NCBI GenBank assembly: GCA_905221605.1 | Contig: CAJNDS010002403.1 | Span: 64,001 to 125,000, forward strand | DNA: 61,000 nucleotides | Direction of reading: 5' to 3' | Origin: Symbiodinium natans | Taxonomy: Eukaryota > Sar > Dinophyceae > Suessiales > Symbiodiniaceae | Shown here: positions 35,401-47,400 of the stretch, piece after piece | How the letters are laid out: each line of letters begins with the position of its first letter | Position numbering within the stretch: the first letter of the stretch is position 1 | Made by a program: the position numbers and the translations under genes | Notes under the pieces: generated by a model | Databases searched by the model: none | What the model was told of the DNA's origin: nothing | What the model saw: the letters and a program-made list of their open reading frames with translations, nothing else

Positions 35401-38400
35401 CATGAACCTTCAAGTGCTGTCTTATGGAAAGCCGGGGACTGAACCCGTATGGAATATACATCCCGTTGAGCACTAGGAGTGTGGGCATTGAGGAACCCGA
35501 CTGACATACAAACTGGAACTGGAAGCATGATATGCCACATGTGCTGATTGCACGCATCAGCTGTTTTCACTTATACTGATCGCATTGACTCCAAGCCCGT
35601 GTCAACCCCAAACCCCAAACCCCAAACCCAGACCCCAACCCCCAACCCCCAAACCCCAACCCCCCCAAACCCCAACCCCCAAACCCCAACCCCCCCAAAC
35701 CCCCAACCCCTAACCCCAAACCCCAACCCCTACACCCCACACCCTAAACTAAACCCCCCAAACGCTAAACTTCCAGAAATGTCTTCGGAGCTGCGTGAAG
35801 ATGAGCACCTTCTGGACCGGGTCTTCCTGCAGGTTTTTGAGGGTCCCAAGAGTTTGGGGCTTGGGGTTTAGGGGTAAGGGGTTTAGGGTTTGGGGCTTGG
35901 GGTTTAGGGGCTAAGGTTTGGGGCTTCGGATATCGGGATTGGGGTTTAGAGGTCTTGGGAGAAATGGAGGGAGGGAGGTTGGGTTTGGGGCTTCGGTTTT
36001 GGGGGGTTAGGGGTTTAGAGTGTAGGCTGTGGCGGTGTGGGGTTGAGACTGTACGGCTTGTGGGTCGGGGATCAGAGTTTTGGGGCTTTGGGTTTGGGGC
36101 TGCGAAGTTCGGGTTTGCGCGTTTGACAGCTTGAGGCCCCTAAACTTCGGAAGTTCAGCCGAAATTCGACCCCAATTTTCGGGGCATTGATCCTAAGCCT
36201 AACACCCTAAACCCGAAACTTGAGCGCTTCAAGCTTGAGGCCTTAAGGTTTGCTGGAAGTAAGGGTTTTAGGGTTCAGGGTTTAGGGTAGTGTAGACACA
36301 ATACTTTCCGGGCTATTATCCCACTGGGGTCGCTTCATGGGGCGTTTTTTTTCGGCTGAAGCTACTCCTTCGGCTCCCTAAGCTTCCCTAACATTTCCTA
36401 GGTCCCTAACCCCCCCCCCCGAGCCCCCTGCCCGAATAACTACATAGCTTCGTCTCTCTGGTGGGGTTCCCTCAAAACCCCAAAGCCCCTTCAAACCCTA
36501 AACCCTTAATCCCGCAAAGCCATCGCACTCCCTGAACCCCAGAAAGTCCTAAAAAACACCAAATGCCAACCCAAAAAACTCCCAAGCCCTGAAACACCCC
36601 TAAGTTCCTGAGCCCTAAACCCTTGTCCCTTGTAACCCCTATAACCCTAAAAACCCTGAACATGCCCTTTAAGCAGCGGGAGCTCAGAAGGGGAGGTGGG
36701 GACTCCCAAGCCCTAAACCCTAAACCCTAAACCCTAAACCCTAAACCCTAAACCCTAAACCCCAAACCCGGAAGCTCAGGAGGGTGGGGGGGGGGGGGGA
36801 GTTCGCCTCCCAGATCGACACGAGGAGCTCCAGGAGTCGAAGCCTGAGGACTTGCTTCGTTGGGGCGATTAGGGTTTAGGGTTTAGGGTTTAGGGTTTAT
36901 GGTTTAGGGTTTAGGGTTTTAAGGTTTAGGGTTCAGGGTTTGGGTTTGTTTGTGGGCATTTTTTAGAATTTTATCGGCTTCTTGGGGCTTTGGAAGTTTT
37001 TTGAGGGACTTGTTTGAGCTTTTATGTTGGTTTTTCAGGGCTTTTAGGGTTTAACGCTATTTTAGGGCGTTTCTCGGCTTTAGGATCCAGAGCGTTTTTG
37101 GAAGGGGGGGGGGAGCGGTTGCCCGTGACAACACTGCAAACACCCGTGAGCCCAGTCCCAAAGTGGTGGCTGGTTAGGTCCCTTCTCGTTTTGGGGTTTA
37201 GGGTTTAGGGTCCCAGATCATTCGAACCAGGATGGCCTTTAGTACCCTCTGAAAAATACTCCTGAATGTGAAAGGTAACCCCTCCAAGCGCTTGCTGAGG
37301 GACGTCTTTCCGCTTGCGGCCGCTGTGCGCGTGCAGTCAGCTGGCTGATGCTCTGCCGGCAGCGACGCAGGGTGGTTGCAGACCTGTCAGTACGCCCTCT
37401 GCAACCCTAAACCCTCCACCCTAAACCCTGCAACCCCTCAACCCCCTCAAACCCTAAACCCTATATCCTAAGCCCTAACCCTAAACCCTAAACCCGAAAC
37501 CCTAAACCCTACCCTAAACCCTTGAGTATGGGGGTTGAGCCGCACCTGCTGCAGCCGATGCAGCACCAGCAGCACCGCGTTGCGGCGTTGCAAGGCCGGC
37601 GTGCCGGGGGCCTTGCTCTTGGGGGGGGTTTAGGGTTTAGGGTTTAGGGTTTAGAGTTTAGGGTTTCGGGTTTAGGGTTTGGGGTTTAGGGTTTCGAGTT
37701 TAGGGTGTAGTGTTTTTCGGCTTGGCCCGGGCCGGGGATTCGCAAGGCCCACTTTACATCACCGTGTAATTGGTATCACCCCACCCTCCCAGATTTGACT
37801 TGTGTATCTTGGGATGTTCCCTCCTTACACTAGCAGTCCTTAATTGGGATTATAATCGTTGGTACTATAATCCCGATTGAGGGCTGTTAGTATAAGGGGG
37901 AACATCCCAATGTAGATACGCTTGTCTTACCTGACTTGCTTTTCATAAAGACTTGATTTCGGCCAGAGAAAGGGCTTGTTAGAAGGGTTCCCCATGAAGC
38001 CTTACGGGTCTCCGGGGGTCCCAGAAAGGGTGGGCTCCCAGGGGAGTTTCAGGGTAGGTTCAGGAAACCCCAAAACCCTACAGCCCCAAACCTCTAAAGC
38101 AAGAGCCCAAAGCCCTAAAAACCCTAAACCCTAAACCCTAAACCCTAAACCCTAAACCCTAAACCCTAAACCCTAAACCCTAAACGCTAAACGCTAAACG
38201 CTAAACGCTAAACGCTAAACGCTAAACGCTAAACGCTAAACGCTAAACCCTAAACCCTAAACCCTAAACCCTAAACCCTAAGCGCCCTGAACCTACCCTC
38301 TCTTCATTGGCCATTGAAGACCCTGTCAAAATGTCGTCCTAAAGACTGACTCCGCTTAACCCCAATGTGTGAAAATATTGGTTTTAGGGCTTCGGGCCTG

Positions 38401-41400
38401 GGAAAGCATGCGCAAGACATCCCTAAACCCTAAACCCTAAACCCTAAACCCTACACCCTAAACCCTACACCCTACAGCCTAAACCCTAAACGTCCCTTGC
38501 CTCACCGAGTCCCGGAGCATCCTCGGCGGAAGGTGTCGAGCCTCCTTTTGCTGTTAGGGCGTTTTTTTTTTTTTTGGGAGGGGGGGGGGGGGGTTAGGGT
38601 TTAGGGCTTAGGGCTTAGGGCTTAGGGTTTAGGGTTTAGGGTTTAGGGTTTAGGGTAAGGGGGCTTGTTTGGGGGAGTTTTTGAGGCTTTAGGGGGTTTT
38701 AGGGCTATAGGGCATTAGGGCTTTCAGGGCTTTTTGAAAGGATTTTTTAGGGCTTTAGAGGGTTCAGGTGTTTTGAAGGTTCATGTGCAGTTCTAAGTAG
38801 GGTCGCAACAAGTATAACTACAGCTACCCTACCTTTCCCGCCAATTATAACTACCCATGAACTTCCAAGTTAGGGCTTTGGGGAGTTTTGGGTTTAGGGT
38901 TTTTGAGGGCATTCCGGTAGGGTTTAGGGCTGGTTCGGGGAGTTTTAGGGTTTAGGGTTTTGAGGGCATTCGGGTATTACAGTAGGGTTTAGGGCTGGTT
39001 TGGGGAGTTTCTAGGGTAATTATTAGGGTTTAGGGTTTGTTTGGGGAGTTCTAGGGTTTTATGGTTTTAGGGTTACTAGTGTAGTAGGGTAGTAGGGTAT
39101 TAGCAAGGGGGCCAGATAGCTGAAGTAAGGAATTTGCCTAGAAGGGTTTTTTGCAATATTTTGCAAAGGTATCTTGTTGAGCAAGGTAGTCTCAGGGAGA
39201 TTTTTCCAAGTCAGTGAGGCGCCTGTCTCCAATGCGATTGACGCCAAAACCCAGCTCAACCTATAGCGAGTGTGCCATTTCAAGCACTCTACGGCTACAA
39301 TGCAGCTGCGTCACATCCATGAATCTCAAGCACAGCTCCGTTTCCGCCATGAGAGGAATTCTTTCTCTTGAAGCTTGCTGCCATACCAATAGCAGAAGAG
39401 CCTGCAGCAAATGTAGTTGATAGCAACTGCAGCTGCCTTGCAAGCTTTTTGGCGCGGCACTTTCCTTCTGCATCGAAGGGGTCTTCATCATGCAGCAAAA
39501 GCAACATTTGAGCTGCACGTTTCCCCGAAGCAGATGTCGTATGGAGATCTCGTGAAACCCCGTCCCAGCAGTGAACACATTTGCGGCTCACACGAACCAA
39601 TGGAAGGCAGTGTAGCCCTTTCATGAGAAGCTTGTCATCGATGATGTTCAGGGTTTCGGGTGTACGTTTTTCTTTAGGGTTCAAGGGTAATGCCTTACCT
39701 TAAACCTTCAGCCCCACATCCGAAAGGTCGTTCTAGACGCCTGGCGAGGATTCCTTGAAAGGTTCCCCCCCCCCCCCCCCAAAAGGTTCCTGGTTTAGAA
39801 CAGCCACCACATCAGCGTTTCTTCGCTGGGCGCCCAACGTCGAGCCTTAATGCCTGAAACTGCAAGGCCTCAGGCCCCTGTGACTGTCTGAACCGTGGTA
39901 TTCTGCAAGTCCTTTTAGAACCGAAATACCAAACAGGGCCCCCAACAGTTGTTCAATGGCGGGTAGTCCACGATGTGCCTGAATGCGGGTTTATATGTTG
40001 CTCGGGTGGTCTGGAATTATCCGGAGCACCCAGGACAAAGCCCCCGAAACCCTAAACCCTAAACCCTAAACCCTAAACCCTAAACCCTAAACCCTAAGCC
40101 CTAAGCCCTAAGCCCTAAGCCCTAAGCCCTAAGCCCTAAGCCCTAAACCCTAAACCCTAAACCCCAAGCCCAAAAACCCAAGAGCAGAAGATCTGCAGCC
40201 CCAAGGCCTCAAGCATGGGCGCTTCTTCGCCAACGTGTTTGGGGTGGGAGGGGTGCGTGGCCTCCGAAGCTGAACTGAGCACAACGTTTAGGGGTTTCAG
40301 GTTTAAGGCTTTGGGGTTTCAGGGGTTTAGTTTAGGGACCCTAAATCAACCCTAAGCCCTTCGTAAAGCCGCCTAAGTCCTCAACCCGAAACCCTAAACC
40401 CGAAACCCGAAACCCTAAACCAATGTGAACCCTCGCCTGCCGAGGCTGTGCGAAGAATGAGGTTGCCAAGGTCCACGTACAGCTGTGCTTGCTCCTCATA
40501 AGCAGGCGCTTACAACTGTAGGGGTCTAGGGTGACCGAAACCCCAAGCCCTAAACCCTAAGCCCTAAAACCGAAATCCCAAATCTCCAGCCCTTAAGCCC
40601 CACTCTACAGGTGTGTGGCCTACCCTAACCTGTACATGGGGGCCTGCGGACTCTAACTCCTGACCCGTACCCCAAGCGCAAATCCTAAACCCCATGTCCC
40701 CCCACCCCACAAGAAGCCCCGAAACTTAAATCGTACGCCAGAATACCGCAAAAAAAAAAAAAAGGAATTAAAGCCCTAACCCAAAGAATCTTCAACCCCA
40801 ACCCTCAAATCCCAAAGGCCCTAAAGCCCTATGCGCCCCAACTCAAAAGCCGGCGGGATTAGGGCATCAGGGCAAAGCTGGCGTGCCCCAAAAGCACTTA
40901 AGACGAAATTCCCCCAAACTCCAAAACGCTACACTTGCCCAGACCCACAAGAAACTGAACACCCTAAACCCTAAACCCTAAAAACCCTAAACCCTAAACC
41001 CTAAAGCCGCAAAGCCCCGGAAACCCAAGCTGTCCGGCTGCATCTGTACCTGGGCTGGCTGAGGCGGATTCGATCACCCCGCGAACGTAGCGCTGAGTAA
41101 GATGAGGAGGGGGCGGAACCGTCATCCCTAAACTCCTGAAAAAACCCTGGGCCCTAAACACACAGCCTCAGGACTCGAATCCCTGAACAGTAATGCAGCC
41201 GAAACCACTCAGTCGGAACCCTAGACCCTAAACCACGAACCCTAAACCCTCAAACCCTAAACCCTAAACCCCTCCCCCTAAAGACAGCCGAACTGCCACG
41301 TAGTCGTACTCAATCTTCTCGGGCAGTTCCGGGGCGATTGCCCGGTCGCTCTTGAGCCGCCTGGGGTTTAGGGTCTGGGGTTTGGGGTTTAGGGTTTAGG

Positions 41401-44400
41401 ATTTCGGGTAAGTCCTAAAAACCCTAAACCCTAAACCTGCAAACCCCTAAACCCTGAACCCTAAACCCATAAATCCTAAACCCCTAAATCCTACACCCTG
41501 AAACCCTCACCCCCTCAACCCTATACCCCTAGACCCGCATATCCTAAACCCCTTAACCCCAAAATCACCCCCAAACCCTGAACCTTAAACCTTAAACCTT
41601 AAACCTCAAACCTCAAACCTTAAACCTTAAACCTTAAACCACATGAACGCCCCGGGGCGCCTTAGCACAAACGGTTCCAAGGCGGCTCGGAGGTGCTGCA
41701 GAGCCTGTTTTAGGGCTTAGGTTCTGTGGATGTTTAGGGTTTAGGGTTTAGGGTTTAGGGTTTAGGGTTTAGGGTTTAGGGTTTAGGGTTTAGGGGTTTA
41801 GGGTTTAGGGGTTTAGGGTTTAGGGGGTTATAGGGTTTAGGTTGTTAGGGTGTTAGGGTGTTAGGGGGGTGTTAGGGTGTTACGTAGGGGTTCAGAGCTT
41901 GGGGGGCGGGTTGAGGGGGTTTGGGGCTTTTAGGGTGTCAGGGTTTCCGTTCTCTGGGGGTATGGGGTTTAGGGGTTATGGGGTTTAGGGATTTCAGTGG
42001 TGTTGGGGGATTTAGGGCCTAAACCTAAACCCTAAACCCTAGACCCTATTAGGGATTAAGGCCTACGGCCTCAGGGTTTTTAGGGCTTGGGGCTCCGGGT
42101 TGCAGAGTTTAGGGTTAGGGAATTAAAGTTGTAGAGATGTCGGACAGACCTTCGGCACCCTGGTGGCCCAGTAACCAGATTACAATCAGGGTACCCTTTT
42201 TTAGGTTTAGGGCTCAGGGGCTTTTGGTTACTAGTTCCTAGTTGCTCTAAGAAGGGAACCTAGAACCAAAAACAAGGGCCAGGGGTACGTAATTGAGGTC
42301 ACTCCGAACGGAGGTGACACCCCGCCGCCTTGTCAGTTAATTGAGGAACGTCACTGACGAGGTCCAGGGTTTAGGGTCCAGGATTTAGGGCAGCGCCCTT
42401 AAAACCTGATCTTCAAACTGAGTGACAAGTAACAAAGGAGTTACTGCGCGAGGCCTTCGCAGCAGGCAGTAAAACTCACTCAGCCACGGCCGAAGCCATA
42501 AAGCTCCGCAGGTGAACCACATCAGCTCGCCGATGACCTTCTCAACACGCTTGCGGGGCGGCCGCTGGCCTTTGCGGCGCATTTCATCCAAGGCCACTAG
42601 CAAGGACTCGACTTTATCAGGAGAAAGCAGCACAATACCTGTTTCAAAATCGAAGCGCCAACCGATCCAAATCAAATCGCTGCCAATGCCCAGCTTGGCC
42701 CAGCTCAAAGGCACACTGATGGCAGCCGACGCAACCAGTGGGCCCACTGCACGAAAGCATCGTCTACGTAGAGCATTAACGCATGCGGAATCCAGGCGCC
42801 AGGCTCCAAGCCGGGCAAACCAGTAAGCTGCTCAAAGACCCTAAACCCTAACACTCTAAACCCTAAAACTCTAAAACCCTAAAACCCTAACATCTAAAAC
42901 CCTAAAACCCCAAAACCCTAAAAGCCCTAAAACCCTAAACCAAACGTGGCACACAGGCCGCCAAAGCTTCAAGGCAGGTCACAATTCCTTCAACTACAGA
43001 GAACTCAGCCCAAAGGGTCCACGTACCCATACAGTATATGCTTGGGCCTTTAAGGGCTTCCACAGTGGCTTTAGTGGCCAAATAAATCACCCTAAACCCT
43101 AAACCCTAAACCCTAAACCCTAAACCCTAAACCCTAAACCCTACACCCTACCCCCTACACCCTAAACCTTGCCCGCAGCGCTAGACGCTTCCAGAGAGGC
43201 CGAACGAACACCCTAAACCCTAAGAGAGGTACATGGTTTAGGGTTTAGGGTTTAGGGTTTAGGGTTTAGGGTTTAGGGTTTAGGGGGCCCTTAGGGCAAG
43301 CTATCTCGGACCCCCGGGTCTCCTCTGACTTCGGCTGCCGCGAAGCACCCTGGCAAGGCCAGCGTGAGGGGTTTAGGGTTTAGGGTTTTGGGGTTTAGGG
43401 ATTAGGGTTTGGGGTTTAGGCTTAGGGTTTAGGGTTTAGGGTTTAGGGTTTAGGGTTTAGGGTTTAGGGTTTAGGGTTAGGGTTTAGGGTTTAGGGTCTG
43501 CGAGAATTCGAGGGGTAGGGTCTTGGGTTTGAAGGGTTTGGGAGTTATCGTGTTTATAGGGTTTATGGGGTTTATAAGGTTTATAGGTTTTGTTGGGTTT
43601 AGAGTGTTTAGATTAAGAGTTTTGGGTTCAGTTTCTTCGGGGCTTTTTCAGCCGTCGACGGAGCACTTGCTTCTTTTGCTTTCATGATGCTTTTCCAAAG
43701 CCTTTTTTCCCCTTGCCATAACGTCTCTAAGCTACAAGATGTTTTGGCACCCGTACTTGAAGGTTTATGGGAAGGTATCAGCAGGGTTATGCGTACCCTA
43801 AATAAGGATAGAACCAGATACAAACACTTCTGTGTGTATATATATATGCACCCTGCTGCTTACCCCAAACCCGAAACCCTAAACCCCATGTACAACTAAA
43901 CCCTAAACCCTAAACCCTAAACCCTAAACCCTAAACCCTAAACCCTAGACCCTAAACCCTAAACCCTAAACCCTAAACCCTAAACCCTAAACCCTAAACC
44001 CTAAACCCTAAACCCTAAACCCTAAACCCCATGCACAAAGGAAGGGAGGGGTCCAAGAGGTTTGTAGGGTTGAGGGTACCGCGAGGGGGTTGGGAGAGGT
44101 AGTTCGGGGCGCCTTCGGGAGCTCTCTAAGGTTTAGGGTTTAGGGTTTCGGGTTTAGGGTTTAGGGATTACTGGATTACTGCACCGGGCCATTGTGATTC
44201 TTTGGGGGCCCTGTATTCCAAGACACCCAGGTCTGGGCTTCAGGGGGTTCAGTATGTCTAGGGGTTCTGGGGTTGGGAGAGTTTAGTGTTGAGTAGCTTA
44301 GGGTTTAGCGTGCAGGGTTTAGGGGTCGCGCAGCATTTAGTCTTCAGGGTCGCCGATTGAGAAACCATCAGCGAGAACTGTGGACTTAGCCAAACCCTGA

Positions 44401-47400
44401 CCCTAAACCCTAAACTTGCCCAGCCCCGGCGGCCTTCTGAAGTGGACGCTCGAAAGCCCGGATAAATTCGTCCTTCCGTCGTTCGTGAGCTGCATGGCTT
44501 ACTTGAAGGTTCACGGGTAGGTTTTGGGATGTTCCCCCTTGTACTAACAGTCCTTAATAAGGATTAGAGTACCCCTATAAGGACTGTTAACATAAGGGGG
44601 AACGTCCCAAGGTGGGTTGTAGGTAGCATCAAGAGTGCCCTTGAAGGGGCTTTAGCCAAAAACACGTACAGTTGGCAGGTGCAAATGCACTTCCCATGTA
44701 GTGTACCCTTACAAAGGACGTCTTGACGCGGTACCTAAGGGTGAGGAAAAAAAAACCCTAGGCCCTAAACCCGAAACCCTAAGTCCTATAAGCCCTAAGC
44801 CCCAAGCCCCAAGCCCCAAACCCTAAGCCCGAAGCCCTAACAAACGGGCTTGGGGTTTCGGAAGTAGGGTAAGGGTTTAGGGTCCAGGGTCTAGGGTCTA
44901 GGGTCTAGGGTTTGGGGTTTGGGGTCTATCTCTTAACTTTTTCTTCTTCTGCTGCTTCTTCTTATTCTTCTCAAGCGGTAATTGATTTGCCATGCGGCCG
45001 ACACTGACTTGGTCAGGAAAGTGGGGTTGGTGAAGAGGCTGGCGCCGTACTCCCCTGCCTTGAACTTGCCCACGAGCGTCTCGACCAGATCCTCCTTCAG
45101 AGGACGCCAGCCGGAATCGGCGCCGGACGACAAGTCCTCAAGCTGGATCGCCCTGGTGTCGACCACATCGGGCTGCCTTTTTGTTTATTGTTTAGGGTTA
45201 AACCCTAAGCCCTAAGCCCTAAACCCCAAACCCCAAACCCAAAAACCCAAACCGCAAGACTCCTAACTTCTAACCCTAAACCCTAAACTCCAAACCCCAA
45301 ACTGCAAACCCTAAACCCTAAACCCTAAACCCTATGCGGAGCTGCAACTGGTATTGTAGAAAGGAGTTGGTGATGGGAGTTGTAGGGGTCAATGTACCCG
45401 GAAATTTTTGGCTCAAGAACTTGGGCAATGCGCCCTGAGGAAAAGTGTCTTTCTGGGTTTGGTGTTGGTTGGTCCAGGGGATCAAGGGCTTCTGTTGGGG
45501 TTGACTGTTTTGTTCCCTGTCCTCCTTCGGTTGCCCCCCGTAGGTTATGAGCCCAAATTAGGCTTCCTGCGGAATTGGTAAAGATTTTTCGTTTGTTTAA
45601 CGCCATGGACATGATGCGGCGTCGCTCTGAGCCTGGACTGTCGCCAACGGCCAATGAAGCCGAAGGAAATCGTGGTGATGGGGGTGAAGATCGACAACAA
45701 ATGGTACAAGCGCTGACAGATGGTAGGGAGGTTGCAATGATACAACCAACGCCTCAGGTGGAAAACGAAGTGGTTCCGGTTCAAGCAGCAAATCCTTTCT
45801 GGAGCGAGCGGGCTCAAGAAGAAATGAGACTTAGGCAATCAAGGCCGGCAAGTCTTCCCGCGAGCGGAGGGGATAGAAGTGGTGAAGGTACGAGGAGGCC
45901 GCCTTCGCTGCAAGATCTTTTGGGTCAGGAACCTGCACCTGTTGAGAGACCATCGTCAGGCTTAATGGGCCAAATGGAACGAGGTACTATTGGTGGAGTG
46001 CAAGCCGACGAAGAACTCATTCCTGATGTTAGTGGTGAAGAGCAAACTGAAGATATGGCGGTGGTAAAGCGTGCGCTGAAAGAGTTGCTTGTGCAAACAA
46101 AGGAGCTGGGGAACAGGTTGCATCGGGTGGAGGAGAAAAGCTATACCTCTGCTGCATCTGGGTCAGCTTCAAGGGCACGGAGCTCTGGAGTGGTGGACGC
46201 AAACACGGCATATCCTCTAGGAATGACTCCAGAGAAGCAGTACCTGCCAGGACAAGTTTTCTACACGGATGGTATGGGTGGTTTTTGGACTGTGTTGCCT
46301 GATGGGACATGGCTGCCTATTGAGGGCTACGACCTGCCAAAGGGTTGTGATCTTCAATCCTTGCCTGGGTCCAGGAAGGGGGATGTTCAAGTGGAGGATG
46401 AAAAAGAAGTGCCAATGATGCATGTAGCTGAAGGGAAGAAACCCTCCAGATTGCCTCCATTGAATTACCCCACGGGAGGTCCTGCAAGTGGTGGATATGC
46501 AAGTGGACCACCTGGTTTAACACATGTTCCGATTACTTCCGTGCCGTCAGGTGTTGATGGTTCTGCCGCACCTGTGGGGAACCAGCCCGGTTTTGTTTCA
46601 GCTCGGGAAACTGCGACGCAAGAGAACTCAGCAGGATCGGGTGGATATACAATGGTGGATGATGTTCCGTATCGGTGGAAAATGGTCGCTGGGAAGTTGG
46701 AATTAGAAAAGGTTCCGCTCACAGCTGTACGCCTGGTATAGGACATGGACTGCCTCAAGGGCCTGGTGGTAGGGTCAGTTTACCTCCTGGAGCAGTGGTG
46801 CCACGTGGTATGCCAATCACTGGTGATAGTTCTGGAACCGAACGTCCGGAGGCTCTCGGGAAGCATGTGATGAGCCTTCCAACTTTGGCAGACTACACAC
46901 CAAGCAATCCGACGGCACTGGGTGATTGGATCGCAATGATCGAACCAATGTTGTCTTCACTGACAGATACAGGAAGAGTGTGGTGGCAATGCGTCTACTC
47001 AAAGGCATATCAAGCGTATGCCAAATGGTTGAGTGTTTCTCCGCTGGAAAGGTTGGGCATCAAGGCTGAGCTGGAAGGGCTCAAGGTGGTTCAAACTGTG
47101 CATGTTTTGTTGGAGCAGAGAGCGGTGTCTTTGCTGCTACAGGCGATTCCGGAGAGATTGAAGACCGAGATCGTTTCCACTCGAATGTTGGGGTCAGTGA
47201 TGATATTCTACAAATTGCTGACGGTCTACCAACCAGGTGGAGCAAATGAGCGCAGCACAATGTTGAACTTCTTGGTGCAACCATCTCCAGCAACCTCGAT
47301 CTCAGAGGCCATAAAGGGAGTGCGTCAATGGGCGCAATGGCGTTCCCGATTGAGGGAGTTGAGAGCGGCCGAGCCGGACGCTACCTTGCTTATCAAGGGA

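Noticed and set aside
35600-35770. Pro/Asn-rich plus frame over CCCCAAA repeats
   Set aside because: Translation of CCCCAAA/CCCCCAAA repeats, not a protein.
35776-35852. Plus-strand coding reading ([16 protein letters not shown])
   Set aside because: The minus strand of the same bases encodes the KVLIFT exon in phase with its neighbours; the plus frame is a shadow.
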